Shown: positions 1-10,148, counted from the stretch's first letter. The stretch is DNA of 64,000 nucleotides from Bacillus sp. REN3 (GCF_017912555.1 NZ_JAERSD010000013.1:59636-123635), one strand, 5' to 3'. Notes: generated by a model from the letters alone, not told the origin. A program made the numbers and translations.

Positions 1-1014
1 TATGACAGCAAAATGGTTGCCGCTTTCCGTGAACAGGTACGAAAATATATCGTTCCGACAGCAACGAAACTGAAGGAGCGGCAGAAAGAACGGATCGGGG
101 TTGATATGCTGAAGTATTATGACGAGCCATTCAATTTCAAGAGCGGGAACCCTGCTCCGAAAGGGGCCCCGGAATGGATCGTTGAGAACGGACAAAAAAT
201 GTATGATGAACTTTCTCCTGAAACAGGTGGATTTTTCCGATTCATGATTGAGAACAACCTGATGGATCTTGTCGCCAAGAAAGGAAAAGCCAGCGGAGGC
301 TATTGCACGTATATCGAGAATTACAGAACTCCTTTCATTTTTTCGAATTTCAATGGGACCTCCGGTGACATCGATGTCCTTACCCACGAAGCAGGCCATG
401 CTTTCCAAGTCTATGCAAGCCGGCATTTCGAGATTCCGGAATACAACTGGCCAACCTATGAAGCGTGTGAAATCCATTCCATGAGCATGGAATTTTTCAC
501 ATGGCCATGGATGGAACTGTTCTTTCAGGAAGATACGGATAAGTATAAATTTTCGCATTTGAGCAGCAGTCTGCTCTTCCTTCCATATGGAGTTTCTGTC
601 GATGAATTCCAGCACTGGGTATATGAGAATCCTGATGCGACGCCAGCAGAAAGGAAGCGCCAGTGGCGTGAAATCGAGAAGAAATACCTTCCGCACAAGG
701 ACTATGACGGAAACCATTACCTTGAGGAAGGGGGCTTCTGGCAGCGCCAGGCGCACATCTACAATTCGCCGTTCTACTACATTGACTATACACTCGCCCA
801 AATTTGTGCATTCCAGTTCTGGAAAAGGTCCAGGGAGAACAAGGAAGATGCATGGAATGATTATGTAAAGCTATGCAAGCTGGGAGGCAGCATGTCGTTC
901 ACAGAGCTTGTGAAACAGGCAAATCTGATTTCTCCATTTGAAGAAGGCTGTGTTCAGTCGGTCATTGGGGAAATCGAAAGCTGGCTTGGCTCAGTGGATG
1001 ACCAAAATCTATAA
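1..1014 (+). CDS. M3 family oligoendopeptidase, C-terminal part (5' end outside window)
   Basis: The frame is open from base 1, so this is the C-terminal 337 codons of a longer gene. It carries the thermolysin-type zinc motif HEAGH (bases 385-399), followed about 25 residues later by an E-x-x-S-x-S-M-E-F-F stretch of the kind that supplies the third zinc ligand in M3 peptidases. Family members hydrolyse short peptides in the cytoplasm and are usually 560-600 residues long, so roughly 40 percent is missing upstream. A strong terminator follows within 10 bases, so it ends its transcription unit. Assignment to the M3 (PepF/YjbG-like) group is firm; the peptide substrate is unknown. Confidence 0.88.
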   Translation, partial: YDSKMVAAFREQVRKYIVPTATKLKERQKERIGVDMLKYYDEPFNFKSGNPAPKGAPEWIVENGQKMYDELSPETGGFFRFMIENNLMDLVAKKGKASGGYCTYIENYRTPFIFSNFNGTSGDIDVLTHEAGHAFQVYASRHFEIPEYNWPTYEACEIHSMSMEFFTWPWMELFFQEDTDKYKFSHLSSSLLFLPYGVSVDEFQHWVYENPDATPAERKRQWREIEKKYLPHKDYDGNHYLEEGGFWQRQAHIYNSPFYYIDYTLAQICAFQFWKRSRENKEDAWNDYVKLCKLGGSMSFTELVKQANLISPFEEGCVQSVIGEIESWLGSVDDQNL

Positions 1015-1018
1015 AGAA

Positions 1019-1049
1019 AAAAGCGAAGCCCAAGGGTTTCGCTTTTTTT
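1019..1049 (+). terminator. Rho-independent terminator of the M3 peptidase gene
   Basis: An AAGCGAA-GCCC arm pairs with GGGT-TTCGCTT and runs straight into seven T residues, four bases after the stop codon. Confidence 0.9.
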
Positions 1050-1075
1050 GTGCATGAAATGATTATTTCATGCAC
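1050..1075. repeat. Perfect 11-bp inverted repeat
   Basis: GTGCATGAAAT and ATTTCATGCAC flank a 4-base GATT loop, starting at the last base of the preceding terminator. It has no T-run of its own. It could be an operator or a remnant end of a small mobile repeat; the sequence does not decide. Confidence 0.6.
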
Positions 1076-1533
1076 AAACCTATTGCTTAGCGATGCGCGT
1101 GGCAATGGTTTTATAAAGGCAAATTGATGATTCTTTTAGCGGGAATGTGCTTGTTAGTGATCTTCTTCAATTAGCATATGAAAAATTGAAATAGGAATTT
1201 TTGTTGCACAATCAATAGTGGAAATATGGTTCCAGAACATCCGGAAAGGTCGATAAAATTGTGCTTGTCGATTGTACTTGTAATATTGCTGAGCTAAGTA
1301 TCTTCGAAGAACTTCACATAAACCGGGAAAATGAGCAGCGGTAAGCTGCTCATTTTCTCAAAAGGTTTTTAATCTTGGGTGTCCCATGCTTGGGAATGGT
1401 TTAGGCATTCTCAAGCCCTATAAGAACACTCGTCCGGTCCGGCTGTCAGGATTGAAGGATGCCGGTTGGGCTGCCCAATGAAAGGAAGAATCACGGCCAC
1501 ATATACGGATACTGATTTTGTCAGGGAATATAT
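1076..1533. other. Intergenic stretch without a recognised gene
   Basis: No frame here has a convincing start, ribosome binding site and length. The stretch holds one strong hairpin (1327-1357) and otherwise AT-rich sequence between the peptidase gene and the convergent swrC-type gene. Confidence 0.6.
1327..1357. repeat. Perfect 13-bp hairpin
   Basis: GAAAATGAGCAGC and GCTGCTCATTTTC flank a 5-base loop. A run of five T residues begins 9 bases later on the + strand, so it could act as a weak terminator for + strand transcripts. It lies about 180 bases beyond the end of the minus-strand exporter gene. Confidence 0.6.
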
Positions 1534-4500
1534 TCACATTCCTTTCTCCTCTTTGATCTGCCGGAAGAAAAAAACTTCATACAAGACAGGAATGAGGATC
1601 AAAGTCAGCAGGGTGGAAGATGTCAATCCGCCGATGACAGTAATGGCCAGCCCTTTTGATATAAGAGTTCCTGATGAAGTGGTCAACGCTAGCGGAATCA
1701 GTGCAGCGATCGTCGCAAAAGCTGTCATTAGGATCGGACGGAGCCTTGTCTTGCCTGCTTCAATAAGTGCTTTACGGATAGGCCAGCCTTTTTCGATCCG
1801 GTTCTGGCCGATCCGGTCGACGAGAACGATCGCATTGGTTGTTACAATTCCAATTAGCATCAAAAGTCCAATCATCACACTTACCGACATCGGCTCGTCA
1901 GCAATCCATAGTCCCAAAAGGGAACCAATTGGCACGAAAATGAGGGACGAGAGGATGATGAATGGAATCCTTGCCTGGCCGAAAGTTATAAGCATCGTAA
2001 GGTATACGAGCCCAATGGCTATGACCATGGCGACGCCCAGCTGCGTGAATGTTTCAACCGTTTCGTCGCTTCCGCCACCGCCCTCAAGGGATACGCCATC
2101 AGGCAGCTTGACATCATTTTTGACACCGTTAATTACATTTGTGGATACCGTTCGAATATCATCGGAATCGATTTGGGCAGAAACCCTTGCGAATACCTTC
2201 CCATCCAATTTTTGAATCGATGTGAAAGCGTCTGTTAGCGAGATGTCGGCGATTTCGGTGATTGGAATTGGCCCTTGCTGGGTGAAAATTAATGTTTCCA
2301 CAAGCTGTTCAAGTGTTTCTGTCTTTTCATCATAAGTGATCACCACGTCGCGCTCTTTACCACTGAGCTGCATCGTTCCTGCATCTACTGGCTTTGTTTT
2401 ATCTGCGATGGTTCCTAATATCTGGAATCCAGAAAGGCCCAGTTGCGCTGATTTTTCCGGATTGATATCAACAACCACCTGCTTTTGTTTCTCTGAAAAA
2501 TTATTTGAAACGTATTTCAAGTCTTCTTGATTTTTCATATAGTTCTCAACCTTTGCAGCTGCCTCCTGCAATGTAGCAAGGTCAGTTGAATACAAGTCAA
2601 TATTAACGTTGTTATTGGAAGGAGGTCCGCCAGTCGATTGCTCCTGGATGCCGATTTTCGCATCAGGTTGCTGTCCTAGGATGATTTCTTCCATCTCTTT
2701 TTCGAGATCGGTGATGAAGGCTTTGACTTTCACGTTTTCATCGAGGCTGATGAAATAGTTCGCCTGGTTTTGCCTTTTCAGGCCTGTCTGGAAGTCACGG
2801 CTTCCAATGCCGACTGTCACATCGTTTATTTCTTCCTTCTCAGCGAACATCTTTTCCACTTTCAAAGAGACTTCGTTCGTCTTTTCCAGGGAAGTGGATG
2901 ATGGGAGCTGGAAGGTTGCGACCAGCAGCTTTTGTTCCTCATTTGGTATGAAGGTAAAGCCAAGCTCCTTGACAAGGAATCCTGAACCACCAAGCAAAAG
3001 GATAGATAATACAATGACAAGGGCCTTGTGGTTGAGTGACCATTTGATCGCCCGTCCGTATGCACGCTGCAGTGCTCCTTCCTTATCCTCCATATGCACA
3101 TTTCTGAAAGAGAACTTTGCAAGGATTGGCACAATGGTAATTGCGACCAGCAAAGAAGCTAGGAGCGAGAAGACGATCGTTAGCGCGAAAGGCAGGAAGA
3201 ATTCACCTGTCAGCCCGCCGACAAATCCGAGCGGGAGAAAGACAACAACAGTTGTGATAGTCGAGGAGGTAATGGCTTTCAAGATTTCTTTCGTCGAATC
3301 CTGGATCAATTCATCACCCATGCCGGTTTTATTTTTCCGGACCCGCCGGAAAATATTTTCGATGACAACGATACTGTCATCTACGACCCGTCCGACTGCG
3401 ACTGCCATTCCGCCAAGAGTCATGATATTCAGTGAAATATCAAGCTGATTCAGGAAAATGGAAGAAATCAACAGTGAAAGCGGGATGGAGACGATTGCAA
3501 TGATGGTGGCCCTAAAATTCCTCAGGAATAAGAGTACGGCAAGCGAGGCAAAAAGCGCCCCCAGCAAACCTTCCTTTACTAGTGTCTCAACCGATTTTTC
3601 AATGCTTTCCGCAGAATCAAAGCCTATCGCGTAATAAAGGCGATTATCATAGCTGTCTATAACCTTCATCACTTTTTCAGCTACTTCAACAGTGTTGGCA
3701 TCCTGCTTTTTAGTGATGGCCATTGATAAAGAATCTTTTCCATTATAACGCGTAATTTCAGGCTTCTCGGATACCTCTTCTATCACCGCGATATCCCCGA
3801 GTCTCACTGGTGGTGCCTTAGGAGCGAACTTAGGCTTGATCAGCAAGTTTTCCAGCTCGCTTATCTTTTCGATTCCCTCCTGGACCCGGACTGGCACCTG
3901 GATTTCATTCTCATTCAGGTTGCCCGCAGGGAAGCTGAATTTTCTGGCATCGATGGTCTCTTTAATTTCATTAAGGCTTAACGCTAGCTGTTCAGTCTTT
4001 TTCTGGTCAACGGTAATTTGCAGCAGTTCCACTGTCTGGCCGCCGACAGAAACGCTGTTGATTCCCTGGATTTTGTTCAATTCAGGGATGATTTCTTCAT
4101 TCACAAGCTGTTCAAGTTCCTGGTCGCTCTTTGAAAATAAAGAAATATTGAAGATTGGGAAGGTGCCAAAGGAAAATCTATTAACTTTCGTCTCGACCTT
4201 TTCCGGTAGGCCCGATTCCTTGATGTATGAATTCACCTGTTGCTCGGCCTTATCAAGGTCTGTGTTAAAAGGGAATTCCAGATTGATGATCGCGATGCTT
4301 TCAAAAGAAGAACTCTGGATGTTCTTGATTCCTTCAATGCCCTTCAATTTTGTTTCAAGCTTTTCAGTTACTTGTTCATTAATGTCCTGGGGCGAGGCGC
4401 CAGGATATACGACTTCTATGGAAAGCTGGGGGAATTCAATGTTTGGCAGCAGATCGACCTTCAGTCTTGTAAAGGAATACAGCCCGCCAAGGATAAGCAA

Positions 4501-4560
4501 GAAGGAAATGATAAATATGGCAAACGAATTTTTTAGGCTGAACCTTGTCAGAAACCCCAT
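1534..4560 (-). CDS. swrC: RND superfamily efflux transporter (SwrC/YerP type)
   Basis: The 1008-residue protein has the architecture of HAE-family RND exporters: an N-terminal membrane segment, a large periplasm-like extracytoplasmic loop, a block of membrane segments, and the same again in the second half. The signature GRVVDDSIVVIEN with the paired acidic residues for proton relay is present in the fourth membrane segment, and a related G-x-x-x-x-N-A-I-V-L-V-D-R motif occurs in the second half. In B. subtilis SwrC exports surfactin and other amphiphiles using proton motive force. The ATG is preceded by AGAGGT. No membrane fusion partner is adjacent, as is usual in Firmicutes. The substrate here is inferred only by family. 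Confidence 0.88.
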   Translation of the reverse strand: MGFLTRFSLKNSFAIFIISFLLILGGLYSFTRLKVDLLPNIEFPQLSIEVVYPGASPQDINEQVTEKLETKLKGIEGIKNIQSSSFESIAIINLEFPFNTDLDKAEQQVNSYIKESGLPEKVETKVNRFSFGTFPIFNISLFSKSDQELEQLVNEEIIPELNKIQGINSVSVGGQTVELLQITVDQKKTEQLALSLNEIKETIDARKFSFPAGNLNENEIQVPVRVQEGIEKISELENLLIKPKFAPKAPPVRLGDIAVIEEVSEKPEITRYNGKDSLSMAITKKQDANTVEVAEKVMKVIDSYDNRLYYAIGFDSAESIEKSVETLVKEGLLGALFASLAVLLFLRNFRATIIAIVSIPLSLLISSIFLNQLDISLNIMTLGGMAVAVGRVVDDSIVVIENIFRRVRKNKTGMGDELIQDSTKEILKAITSSTITTVVVFLPLGFVGGLTGEFFLPFALTIVFSLLASLLVAITIVPILAKFSFRNVHMEDKEGALQRAYGRAIKWSLNHKALVIVLSILLLGGSGFLVKELGFTFIPNEEQKLLVATFQLPSSTSLEKTNEVSLKVEKMFAEKEEINDVTVGIGSRDFQTGLKRQNQANYFISLDENVKVKAFITDLEKEMEEIILGQQPDAKIGIQEQSTGGPPSNNNVNIDLYSTDLATLQEAAAKVENYMKNQEDLKYVSNNFSEKQKQVVVDINPEKSAQLGLSGFQILGTIADKTKPVDAGTMQLSGKERDVVITYDEKTETLEQLVETLIFTQQGPIPITEIADISLTDAFTSIQKLDGKVFARVSAQIDSDDIRTVSTNVINGVKNDVKLPDGVSLEGGGGSDETVETFTQLGVAMVIAIGLVYLTMLITFGQARIPFIILSSLIFVPIGSLLGLWIADEPMSVSVMIGLLMLIGIVTTNAIVLVDRIGQNRIEKGWPIRKALIEAGKTRLRPILMTAFATIAALIPLALTTSSGTLISKGLAITVIGGLTSSTLLTLILIPVLYEVFFFRQIKEEKGM

Positions 4561-4802
4561 ACAGTAAACCTCTTTTCTGAAAATGATGTGTTTTTATTTT
4601 AACTGGCTTTTATGTACTTTTCACTTTTAAACTGTAAAAATCTAAAAAAAAATGGAGCTCTTTAATGTCGGCAGGAAAATGAGGATCTTCTGCCTTGGAG
4701 AAGATCTTTGAGGCTATAATGTCCCTGGGGCGTTTAGGCTATTGGAATATTCATTCCATTCGGACGAGACGGGCCAATCGTATGATTGATGCCTAGAGTA
4801 GG

Positions 4803-4832
4803 AAATAAAAAAGAAGCCTGTTCATACAGGCT
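4803..4832 (-). terminator. Terminator of clpE
   Basis: On the minus strand AGCCTG and CAGGCT flank a 6-base loop and are followed by a T-rich tract (complement of bases 4803-4813), 12 bases after the clpE stop codon. Confidence 0.85.
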
Positions 4833-4844
4833 CCCGGGTAATCA

Positions 4845-7001
4845 TTACTTGCGGATGATTTTAATTTGGTCGTCTTCAAGAACAGCTGAAAGCTTTGTTG
4901 CTTCAGGTTCTTCAAGGATGAAGTCGGCGATGGAATCCTCGAGGTGTTCCTGGATGGAACGGCGGAGCGGCCGTGCGCCAAATGCAGGGTGGTAGCCAAG
5001 CTCAGCGAGTTTTTCCTTCACTTCATTCTCAACCTCAAGGCTGATGTTTTGCTCCTCAAGTGTGTTCTTCAGTTCTGATAGCATCAAGTCGACAATTTGA
5101 AGCAGGTGTAGTTTTCCAAGAGACTTGAATTCGATGATGCTGTCAAAGCGGTTCAGGAACTCAGGTTTGAAGAATCCTCCAAGTGAATCGAGGATGCTTG
5201 TTTCGTTGATCGCATCGCTCTGCCCAAAGCCAACCTTGATCGTTTTCTCACTGGAACCTGCGTTGCTAGTCATGATGATAACTGAGTCCTTGAAGCTTAC
5301 GGTACGTCCCTGGCTGTCAGTCAGCCTGCCATCTTCAAGAATCTGCAGGAACATGTGCTGCACATCAGGGTGTGCTTTCTCGATTTCATCCAGCAAGATG
5401 ATGCTGTATGGGTTGCGGCGGACTTTTTCAGTCAATTGTCCGGCTTCCTCATGCCCAACATATCCTGGAGGAGAACCGATGATTTTCGATACACTGTGTT
5501 TCTCCATATATTCACTCATATCAAGGCGAATCATCACATCCTTGGAACCGAATAATTCTTCCGCCAGTGTTTTTGTCAATTCGGTCTTACCAACTCCTGT
5601 AGGTCCGACAAACAGGAAGGAACCGATCGGGCGATGCTTGGATTTCAACCCGGCACGGCTTCGTCGAATCGCTTTCGCAACTTTTTCCACCGCTTCTTCT
5701 TGGCCGATCACCTTGCTGTTGAGGTTCGCAGCTAGGTTTTTCATCTTAGCCTGTTCATCTTGCTGCAGCTTGCCAACAGGAATGCCAGTCTTATTCTCGA
5801 CGATTTCCTGGATATGCTGGACGGTGACTGTAGGACGTGAAGGGTTGCCATTGTCGTTCAGTGCTTTTTCAAGCTTCGCTTCTTCATCGCGCAATTTTGC
5901 AGCCATCTCATAATCCTCCTGCTTCAAAGCCAGTTCCTTTTCTTTGGCAATGTCAGCAAGGCGGATTTCAGCGTCGTTCTTGCTTGTATAGTCTGCTGCG
6001 AGGTTCAGTTTGGAACCCGCTTCATCGAGAAGGTCGATGGCTTTGTCCGGAAGGAAGCGATCCTGGATATAGCGGTGTGAAAGCTGGACACACGCTTTGA
6101 TGGCATCTTCAGTAAAGGTCACTTCATGGAAATCCTCATATTTTGATTTGATGCCATTCAGGATTTCGATTGCTTGTTCCACAGTTGGTTCCAGGACTTG
6201 TACCGGCTGAAAGCGTCTTTCAAGCGCTGCGTCCTTTTCAATTTTACGGTATTCCTTCAATGTCGTTGCCCCGACGAGTTGAAGTTCACCTCGGGCAAGG
6301 GCCGGCTTCAGGATGTTCCCGGCATCCATTGAACCTTCAGCAGAGCCTGCGCCGACTAACAAGTGGATTTCATCGACGAACAAAATGATATTCTTGCGGT
6401 TTTGCAGCTCGGAAATCAGCTGCTTCATCCTCTCCTCGAATTGGCCGCGGATACCTGTATTGGCTACCATGGAAGCCACATCAAGAAGGTAGACTTCCTT
6501 GTTTTTAAGCTTATTCGGCACAGTGCCCTCGACGATTTTCAAGGCAAGGCCTTCAGCGATCGCTGTCTTGCCGACACCTGGTTCACCAATCAGGACAGGG
6601 TTGTTTTTATTTCTTCTATTCAAAACCTCTATGACTCGCTTGACTTCCTCATCACGCCCAATCACAGGATCAATCAATCCTGCTTTCGCAATATGAGTTA
6701 AGTTCCTTCCAAACTGGTCAATGAATCCGTTGCCGCCGCCAGTTGTTCTTGGCGCCCCCTGGCCTGGGCTATGGCCAGGAACATCTTTTCCTGGCTGTCC
6801 TGAAAATGAATTGAACAAATCATTGAATGGCACATTCCCGAATCCTCCGAATCCTGAAATCTGGCTTCCGAAGGATGCTCCTAATTTCTCGCGTTCTTTT
6901 CTATAGCAGTCTTCGCAGAGCAATAAATGCTTTTGGTTACCGTTCAGGTTCATTTTCAATTGGATATTCGCATGGTTTTCATGGCAATTTTGGCAAAGCA
7001 T
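4845..7001 (-). CDS. clpE: ATP-dependent Clp protease ATPase subunit ClpE
   Basis: This is a 718-residue class I Hsp100 ATPase. The N-terminus carries the zinc finger that marks ClpE (C3-x2-C6 and C29-x2-C32). A first AAA+ module follows, with Walker A GEPGVGKT at 139-146 and Walker B ILFVDEIH. Then come a UVR-type coiled segment near 360-395, a second Walker A GPTGVGKT near 465, and a C-terminal D2-small domain. ClpE unfolds damaged proteins for ClpP under severe heat stress and helps release CtsR repression. GGAGG precedes the ATG. The upstream region has CtsR operators, one inside the promoter, which agrees with family regulation. Confidence 0.96.
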   Translation of the reverse strand: MLCQNCHENHANIQLKMNLNGNQKHLLLCEDCYRKEREKLGASFGSQISGFGGFGNVPFNDLFNSFSGQPGKDVPGHSPGQGAPRTTGGGNGFIDQFGRNLTHIAKAGLIDPVIGRDEEVKRVIEVLNRRNKNNPVLIGEPGVGKTAIAEGLALKIVEGTVPNKLKNKEVYLLDVASMVANTGIRGQFEERMKQLISELQNRKNIILFVDEIHLLVGAGSAEGSMDAGNILKPALARGELQLVGATTLKEYRKIEKDAALERRFQPVQVLEPTVEQAIEILNGIKSKYEDFHEVTFTEDAIKACVQLSHRYIQDRFLPDKAIDLLDEAGSKLNLAADYTSKNDAEIRLADIAKEKELALKQEDYEMAAKLRDEEAKLEKALNDNGNPSRPTVTVQHIQEIVENKTGIPVGKLQQDEQAKMKNLAANLNSKVIGQEEAVEKVAKAIRRSRAGLKSKHRPIGSFLFVGPTGVGKTELTKTLAEELFGSKDVMIRLDMSEYMEKHSVSKIIGSPPGYVGHEEAGQLTEKVRRNPYSIILLDEIEKAHPDVQHMFLQILEDGRLTDSQGRTVSFKDSVIIMTSNAGSSEKTIKVGFGQSDAINETSILDSLGGFFKPEFLNRFDSIIEFKSLGKLHLLQIVDLMLSELKNTLEEQNISLEVENEVKEKLAELGYHPAFGARPLRRSIQEHLEDSIADFILEEPEATKLSAVLEDDQIKIIRK

Positions 7002-7052
7002 TTAAATTCCTCCTTCAAAATCTTTCTTATTTTCATGGTGATCAAAGAGGGG

Positions 7053-7075
7053 TTTGACTTTGACTATCTTTGATC
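7053..7075 (-). promoter_or_regulatory. Second CtsR-type operator upstream of clpE
   Basis: On the minus strand GATCAAA-GAT-AGTCAAA matches the CtsR heptad repeat RGTCAAA-NAN-RGTCAAA with one mismatch. A third GTCAAA follows directly (7053-7058). It lies just downstream of the predicted clpE start point, and B. subtilis clpE also has several CtsR sites. Confidence 0.7.
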
Positions 7076-7086
7076 AATTTACCTTT

Positions 7087-7115
7087 ATTATACTTTGACC
7101 TTTTTTGACTTTCAA
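7087..7115 (-). promoter_or_regulatory. Sigma-A promoter of clpE
   Basis: On the minus strand TTGAAA (7110-7115) and TATAAT (7087-7092) are separated by exactly 17 bases. The spacer contains a perfect CtsR box. Confidence 0.85.
7094..7110 (-). promoter_or_regulatory. CtsR operator inside the clpE promoter spacer
   Basis: The minus strand reads AGTCAAA-AAA-GGTCAAA, a full match to the CtsR heptad repeat. Binding here would cover the space between -35 and -10 and so block RNA polymerase, which explains heat-stress control of clpE. Confidence 0.88.
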
Positions 7116-7219
7116 GTATTTTATTTATGGTAATTTTTTCTTTTTGTAATCAAGCAAATGAAAAGCTCGTCATTGTTTGTCTTAGTCTTCATATATTGGA
7201 AGGGAAGGAGGAGAGGGCA

Positions 7220-8260
7220 TTGAAGACAAAATGGGGAGCTGCCTTCCAAGTCGCTGCGGTTTATGTAGGGACAGTAGTAGGGGCAGGCTTTGCGACTGGA
7301 CGGGAAATCGTCGAATTTTTTTCCCGTTTTGGCATATTTGGATTAATTGGGATCTTGATGAGCGGTTATATCCTTATTTATATGGGTTCAAAGCTGATGA
7401 GAATTGCCGCATCGATTGGTGCGCAGTCTTATGAGCAAATGAATGAACATTTATTTGGAAGATTCTTTGGTAAGCTGATCAACTTGTTAATGCTGGTCAT
7501 GCTGCTTGGTGTTTGTTCCGTTATGCTGTCAGGTGCGGGAGCGGTGTTCGAGGAACAGCTTGGGCTGACGAAATCATTTGGGGTATTCCTTACCATTGCC
7601 CTTTCATTGGCTGTCATGGCGGTAGGCATCAAAGGGATCTTTGCCGTGAACACTTTCGTCGTCCCGATGATGATTCTATTCAGCTTGATTCTGTTCTCGC
7701 TCTCTGTCAGGCTTCCAGGGTTCATGGAGCAAGTCTTATTCATCCCTTATGCAGAAGATGGCTGGAAAGCCGTTGTCGCTCCTTTTTCCTACACTGCCTT
7801 GAACCTGGCGCTCGCACAGGCTGTCCTTGTTCCGGTCGCTGCGGAAATCAAAGATGACAATACTGTAAAATGGGGAGGCATACTTGGAGGGCTTGCGCTT
7901 ACATTGATTCTGCTCGCAAGCCACTTAACATTGATCATGCTGCCTGGATTCGAGGGATTCGATATCCCTATGGCTGTCATCATGAAGCAGCTTGCTTCAA
8001 GCTTATACGGGATTTTTGTCTTGATAGTTTACGGAGAGATCTTCACCTCGGTGATTGGCAATATATTTGGGCTTGAGCGACAGATACAAAAATACATGAC
8101 ACTTCCAACTGTCCTTGTCGTAACAGTCCTCTTTTTGATATGTTACCTTATCAGCCTGGTCCATTACGGAACTTTGCTGTCAATCCTGTATCCAGTCTTC
8201 GGCTATATAAGCCTGACATTCATCATTTTGCTGTGGATGAAGCCAGTGCCGGCAAAATAA
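7220..8260 (+). CDS. ykvI: YkvI family integral membrane protein
   Basis: A 346-residue very hydrophobic protein with about ten predicted membrane segments, starting with a glycine-rich first helix (GTVVGAGFATGREI) typical of the YkvI family, whose members resemble amino-acid permeases of the APC fold. The function is unknown; it may be a transporter. I place the start at TTG 7220, six bases after GGAGGAGAG; a longer ATG version would begin 31 codons upstream but without a ribosome binding site and inside the clpE regulatory region. It diverges from clpE, as in B. subtilis. Confidence 0.85.
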   Translation: MKTKWGAAFQVAAVYVGTVVGAGFATGREIVEFFSRFGIFGLIGILMSGYILIYMGSKLMRIAASIGAQSYEQMNEHLFGRFFGKLINLLMLVMLLGVCSVMLSGAGAVFEEQLGLTKSFGVFLTIALSLAVMAVGIKGIFAVNTFVVPMMILFSLILFSLSVRLPGFMEQVLFIPYAEDGWKAVVAPFSYTALNLALAQAVLVPVAAEIKDDNTVKWGGILGGLALTLILLASHLTLIMLPGFEGFDIPMAVIMKQLASSLYGIFVLIVYGEIFTSVIGNIFGLERQIQKYMTLPTVLVVTVLFLICYLISLVHYGTLLSILYPVFGYISLTFIILLWMKPVPAK

Positions 8261-8288
8261 AAAAGAAGGAAAACGTTCCTTCTTTTTT
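8261..8288 (+). terminator. Terminator of ykvI
   Basis: A perfect 11-bp hairpin (AAAAGAAGGAA/TTCCTTCTTTT, loop AACG) with T-runs begins one base after the stop codon. Its A/T symmetry could also stop minus-strand transcription. Confidence 0.9.
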
Positions 8289-8519
8289 ACTTTACGATAT
8301 GTAAAACCGTGAATCCAATCATTTCCATGGCCAAGGTGTAGGCGGTCCGGAATGAACCGCTAACCATAGGCTTTCAGAAGAGGTTGGCAAGGACCCGGCG
8401 CAACCGCCGTTTCCAGATGAAAAGATAAGTGCTACAAGCTTTTTCCTTTGGCCTTTTATTGAGCGTTCCACGAGCGGCTTAGGCTCTGTAAGTGTGTTGC
8501 GGAACTTCCGTCAGTTGCG

Positions 8520-9191
8520 CTATTTACTTTCTTTAAGGATGGTTTTAGCCATTTCAAGGAATGCATCCCTGTGATCGGCATTTTCTTTTGTGAACATTGT
8601 CAGCTTCATAGGTTGCCCGTCAGTCTTGATTAATAAGGATGCCACGGTTTCCGAACCACTCTTTGTTTCCATCATCCATGCACCCTGATAAAAAGGATCT
8701 TCGGGAACGGCGGCTTCTTTCACCTCAGGATTGACAGCGGCAAGCTGGGATTTTGTATTCTCTTCCAGTGAAGCCCAGTCAACGTCGGCAGGCAGCAGTT
8801 CAATCCTCATGAAAACACTATCGTCCTCTGACCAGAACAAAACATCTTTATTTGGTTCTTCTGCGGTCAATTCATACCCAGGCAAAACATACAAAGAATA
8901 ATTCTGGTTGTCAGAATGCTTAAGAAATGCAGTTTCTTCCTTTTGTTCACCATTTACATTGTATTGGATATTTTGCTCAAGAATCCGGATCATCCCTTCA
9001 TCCTTTCCTGTATCATTTTTTTCTTTGCTTTCCTTTGTCTCTCCCGGAGTGTCCTTCTTAGTATCTTCAGGGGCGGATGCAGGCTGTGAAGCTGGTTCTT
9101 TGCTGTTTGAATCGCCATTTGAGGAACCGCATCCCGAAATGACGATTGCCGACAAACCAATTAACGCCAGGTGCTTGAAATATTTGTTCAT
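8520..9191 (-). CDS. Uncharacterised lipoprotein
   Basis: A 223-residue protein with a lipoprotein signal: positive start, hydrophobic stretch and lipobox VISGC at about residue 21. A low-complexity Ser/Lys/Glu/Asp linker (to about residue 70) tethers a globular domain of about 150 residues with alternating beta-strand character. GGAGGAG precedes the ATG at ideal spacing. I do not recognise the globular domain, and no neighbour suggests a role. It should be anchored to the outer face of the cytoplasmic membrane. Confidence 0.8.
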   Translation of the reverse strand: MNKYFKHLALIGLSAIVISGCGSSNGDSNSKEPASQPASAPEDTKKDTPGETKESKEKNDTGKDEGMIRILEQNIQYNVNGEQKEETAFLKHSDNQNYSLYVLPGYELTAEEPNKDVLFWSEDDSVFMRIELLPADVDWASLEENTKSQLAAVNPEVKEAAVPEDPFYQGAWMMETKSGSETVASLLIKTDGQPMKLTMFTKENADHRDAFLEMAKTILKESK

Positions 9192-9477
9192 GTTGTTCTC
9201 CTCCTGTTTTTCACTGCTTCTCGTAAAATTAGACGCAAATTTCGTGGGGATGTTACAAAAACTTACACATTATGAAAAAGATATCATGAAAGGCAGAGGA
9301 TAAACAATAGGCTTTTAGAACATTATTACAGGTTCCCGAGACATGCAGCAGTTCACGGAAATCACCATGCTACCCCCATCGGACCTTGAACAGGCATATC
9401 CGGACGGGGAGTCAATGAAGGAGGGCATTCTCCTTGCCGAAGCGATTCCGCTTCATTAATCAGGTCAAAGAAAACAT

Positions 9478-9511
9478 AAAAAAATGATCCTTCATCGAGG
9501 GACCATTTTCC
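9478..9511 (-). terminator. Probable terminator of the CPBP protease gene
   Basis: On the minus strand GAAAATGGTCCCTC pairs imperfectly (one mismatch, one G-T) with the segment before a run of seven T residues, 26 bases past the stop codon. Confidence 0.7.
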
Positions 9512-9536
9512 AGGATTATTGTTTAATCTGCCGCAG

Positions 9537-10148
9537 TTAATGCAAAGGGAAGAAGACAAACAGCAATAAATCGAAAACGATATGCGAGACAATGACAAGC
9601 GGCAGGCTTTTTTTCCACGCGTATAAAATGCTCCATGCTGTCCCGGCGATCATCGCTGCAAGGACCAGGATGAATTGCCCGGAATAGATGTGTACAGAAG
9701 CATATAACAGAACGGACAAGAGAATGCCAATCCTCGTGCCGAGGTACCTGCCAAGCCGTTTTTGGATAAACCCCCGCCAGAAAATTTCTTCACCTGGCGC
9801 CAGGATCAACACGAGAACAAGGTAGTGCCAGAGGATTTCTGGAGAAAATCTGCTATACAATCGTGCTATCTGACGGGAAAGCGGAAGGTCCAGCAAGTCG
9901 ATCAGGAAGCTTCCCAGCCAAAATAAACCAAACAATCCAATACCAGATAAGATCCCGATGGAAAGAAAGGATAACGTTGAAGCTTTATCATCGATTTCCT
10001 CATGGATGATAGAATAGCTAATCAAAATCAGCATCGATGCTGTGAATATGTACCAGAAGACTGTCTTATCCTCAAAGGTGAAAAATAATAAAAGATGTGA
10101 GATCAAAATGCCTAGAATTAATCTGCGATCTGCCATCCAATTCTTCAT
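9537..10148 (-). CDS. CPBP family intramembrane metalloprotease
   Basis: A 203-residue membrane protein of the CAAX protease/bacteriocin-processing (CPBP, Abi) family. It has the catalytic motif E-E-I-F-W-R-G-F (EExxxR) in a hydrophobic context and a later H-I-V-F-D motif, the two hallmarks of the family, with about six to seven membrane segments. Bacterial members act in processing or self-protection, but most have no known substrate. A purine-rich AAAGGGG precedes the ATG. It stands alone with its own terminator and gives no context for a substrate. Confidence 0.85.
   Translation of the reverse strand: MKNWMADRRLILGILISHLLLFFTFEDKTVFWYIFTASMLILISYSIIHEEIDDKASTLSFLSIGILSGIGLFGLFWLGSFLIDLLDLPLSRQIARLYSRFSPEILWHYLVLVLILAPGEEIFWRGFIQKRLGRYLGTRIGILLSVLLYASVHIYSGQFILVLAAMIAGTAWSILYAWKKSLPLVIVSHIVFDLLLFVFFPLH

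Noticed and set aside
1466..2215. 249-codon + strand frame opposite the swrC-type gene
   Set aside because: It mirrors the codons of a well-supported RND exporter and has no ribosome binding site or recognisable domain.
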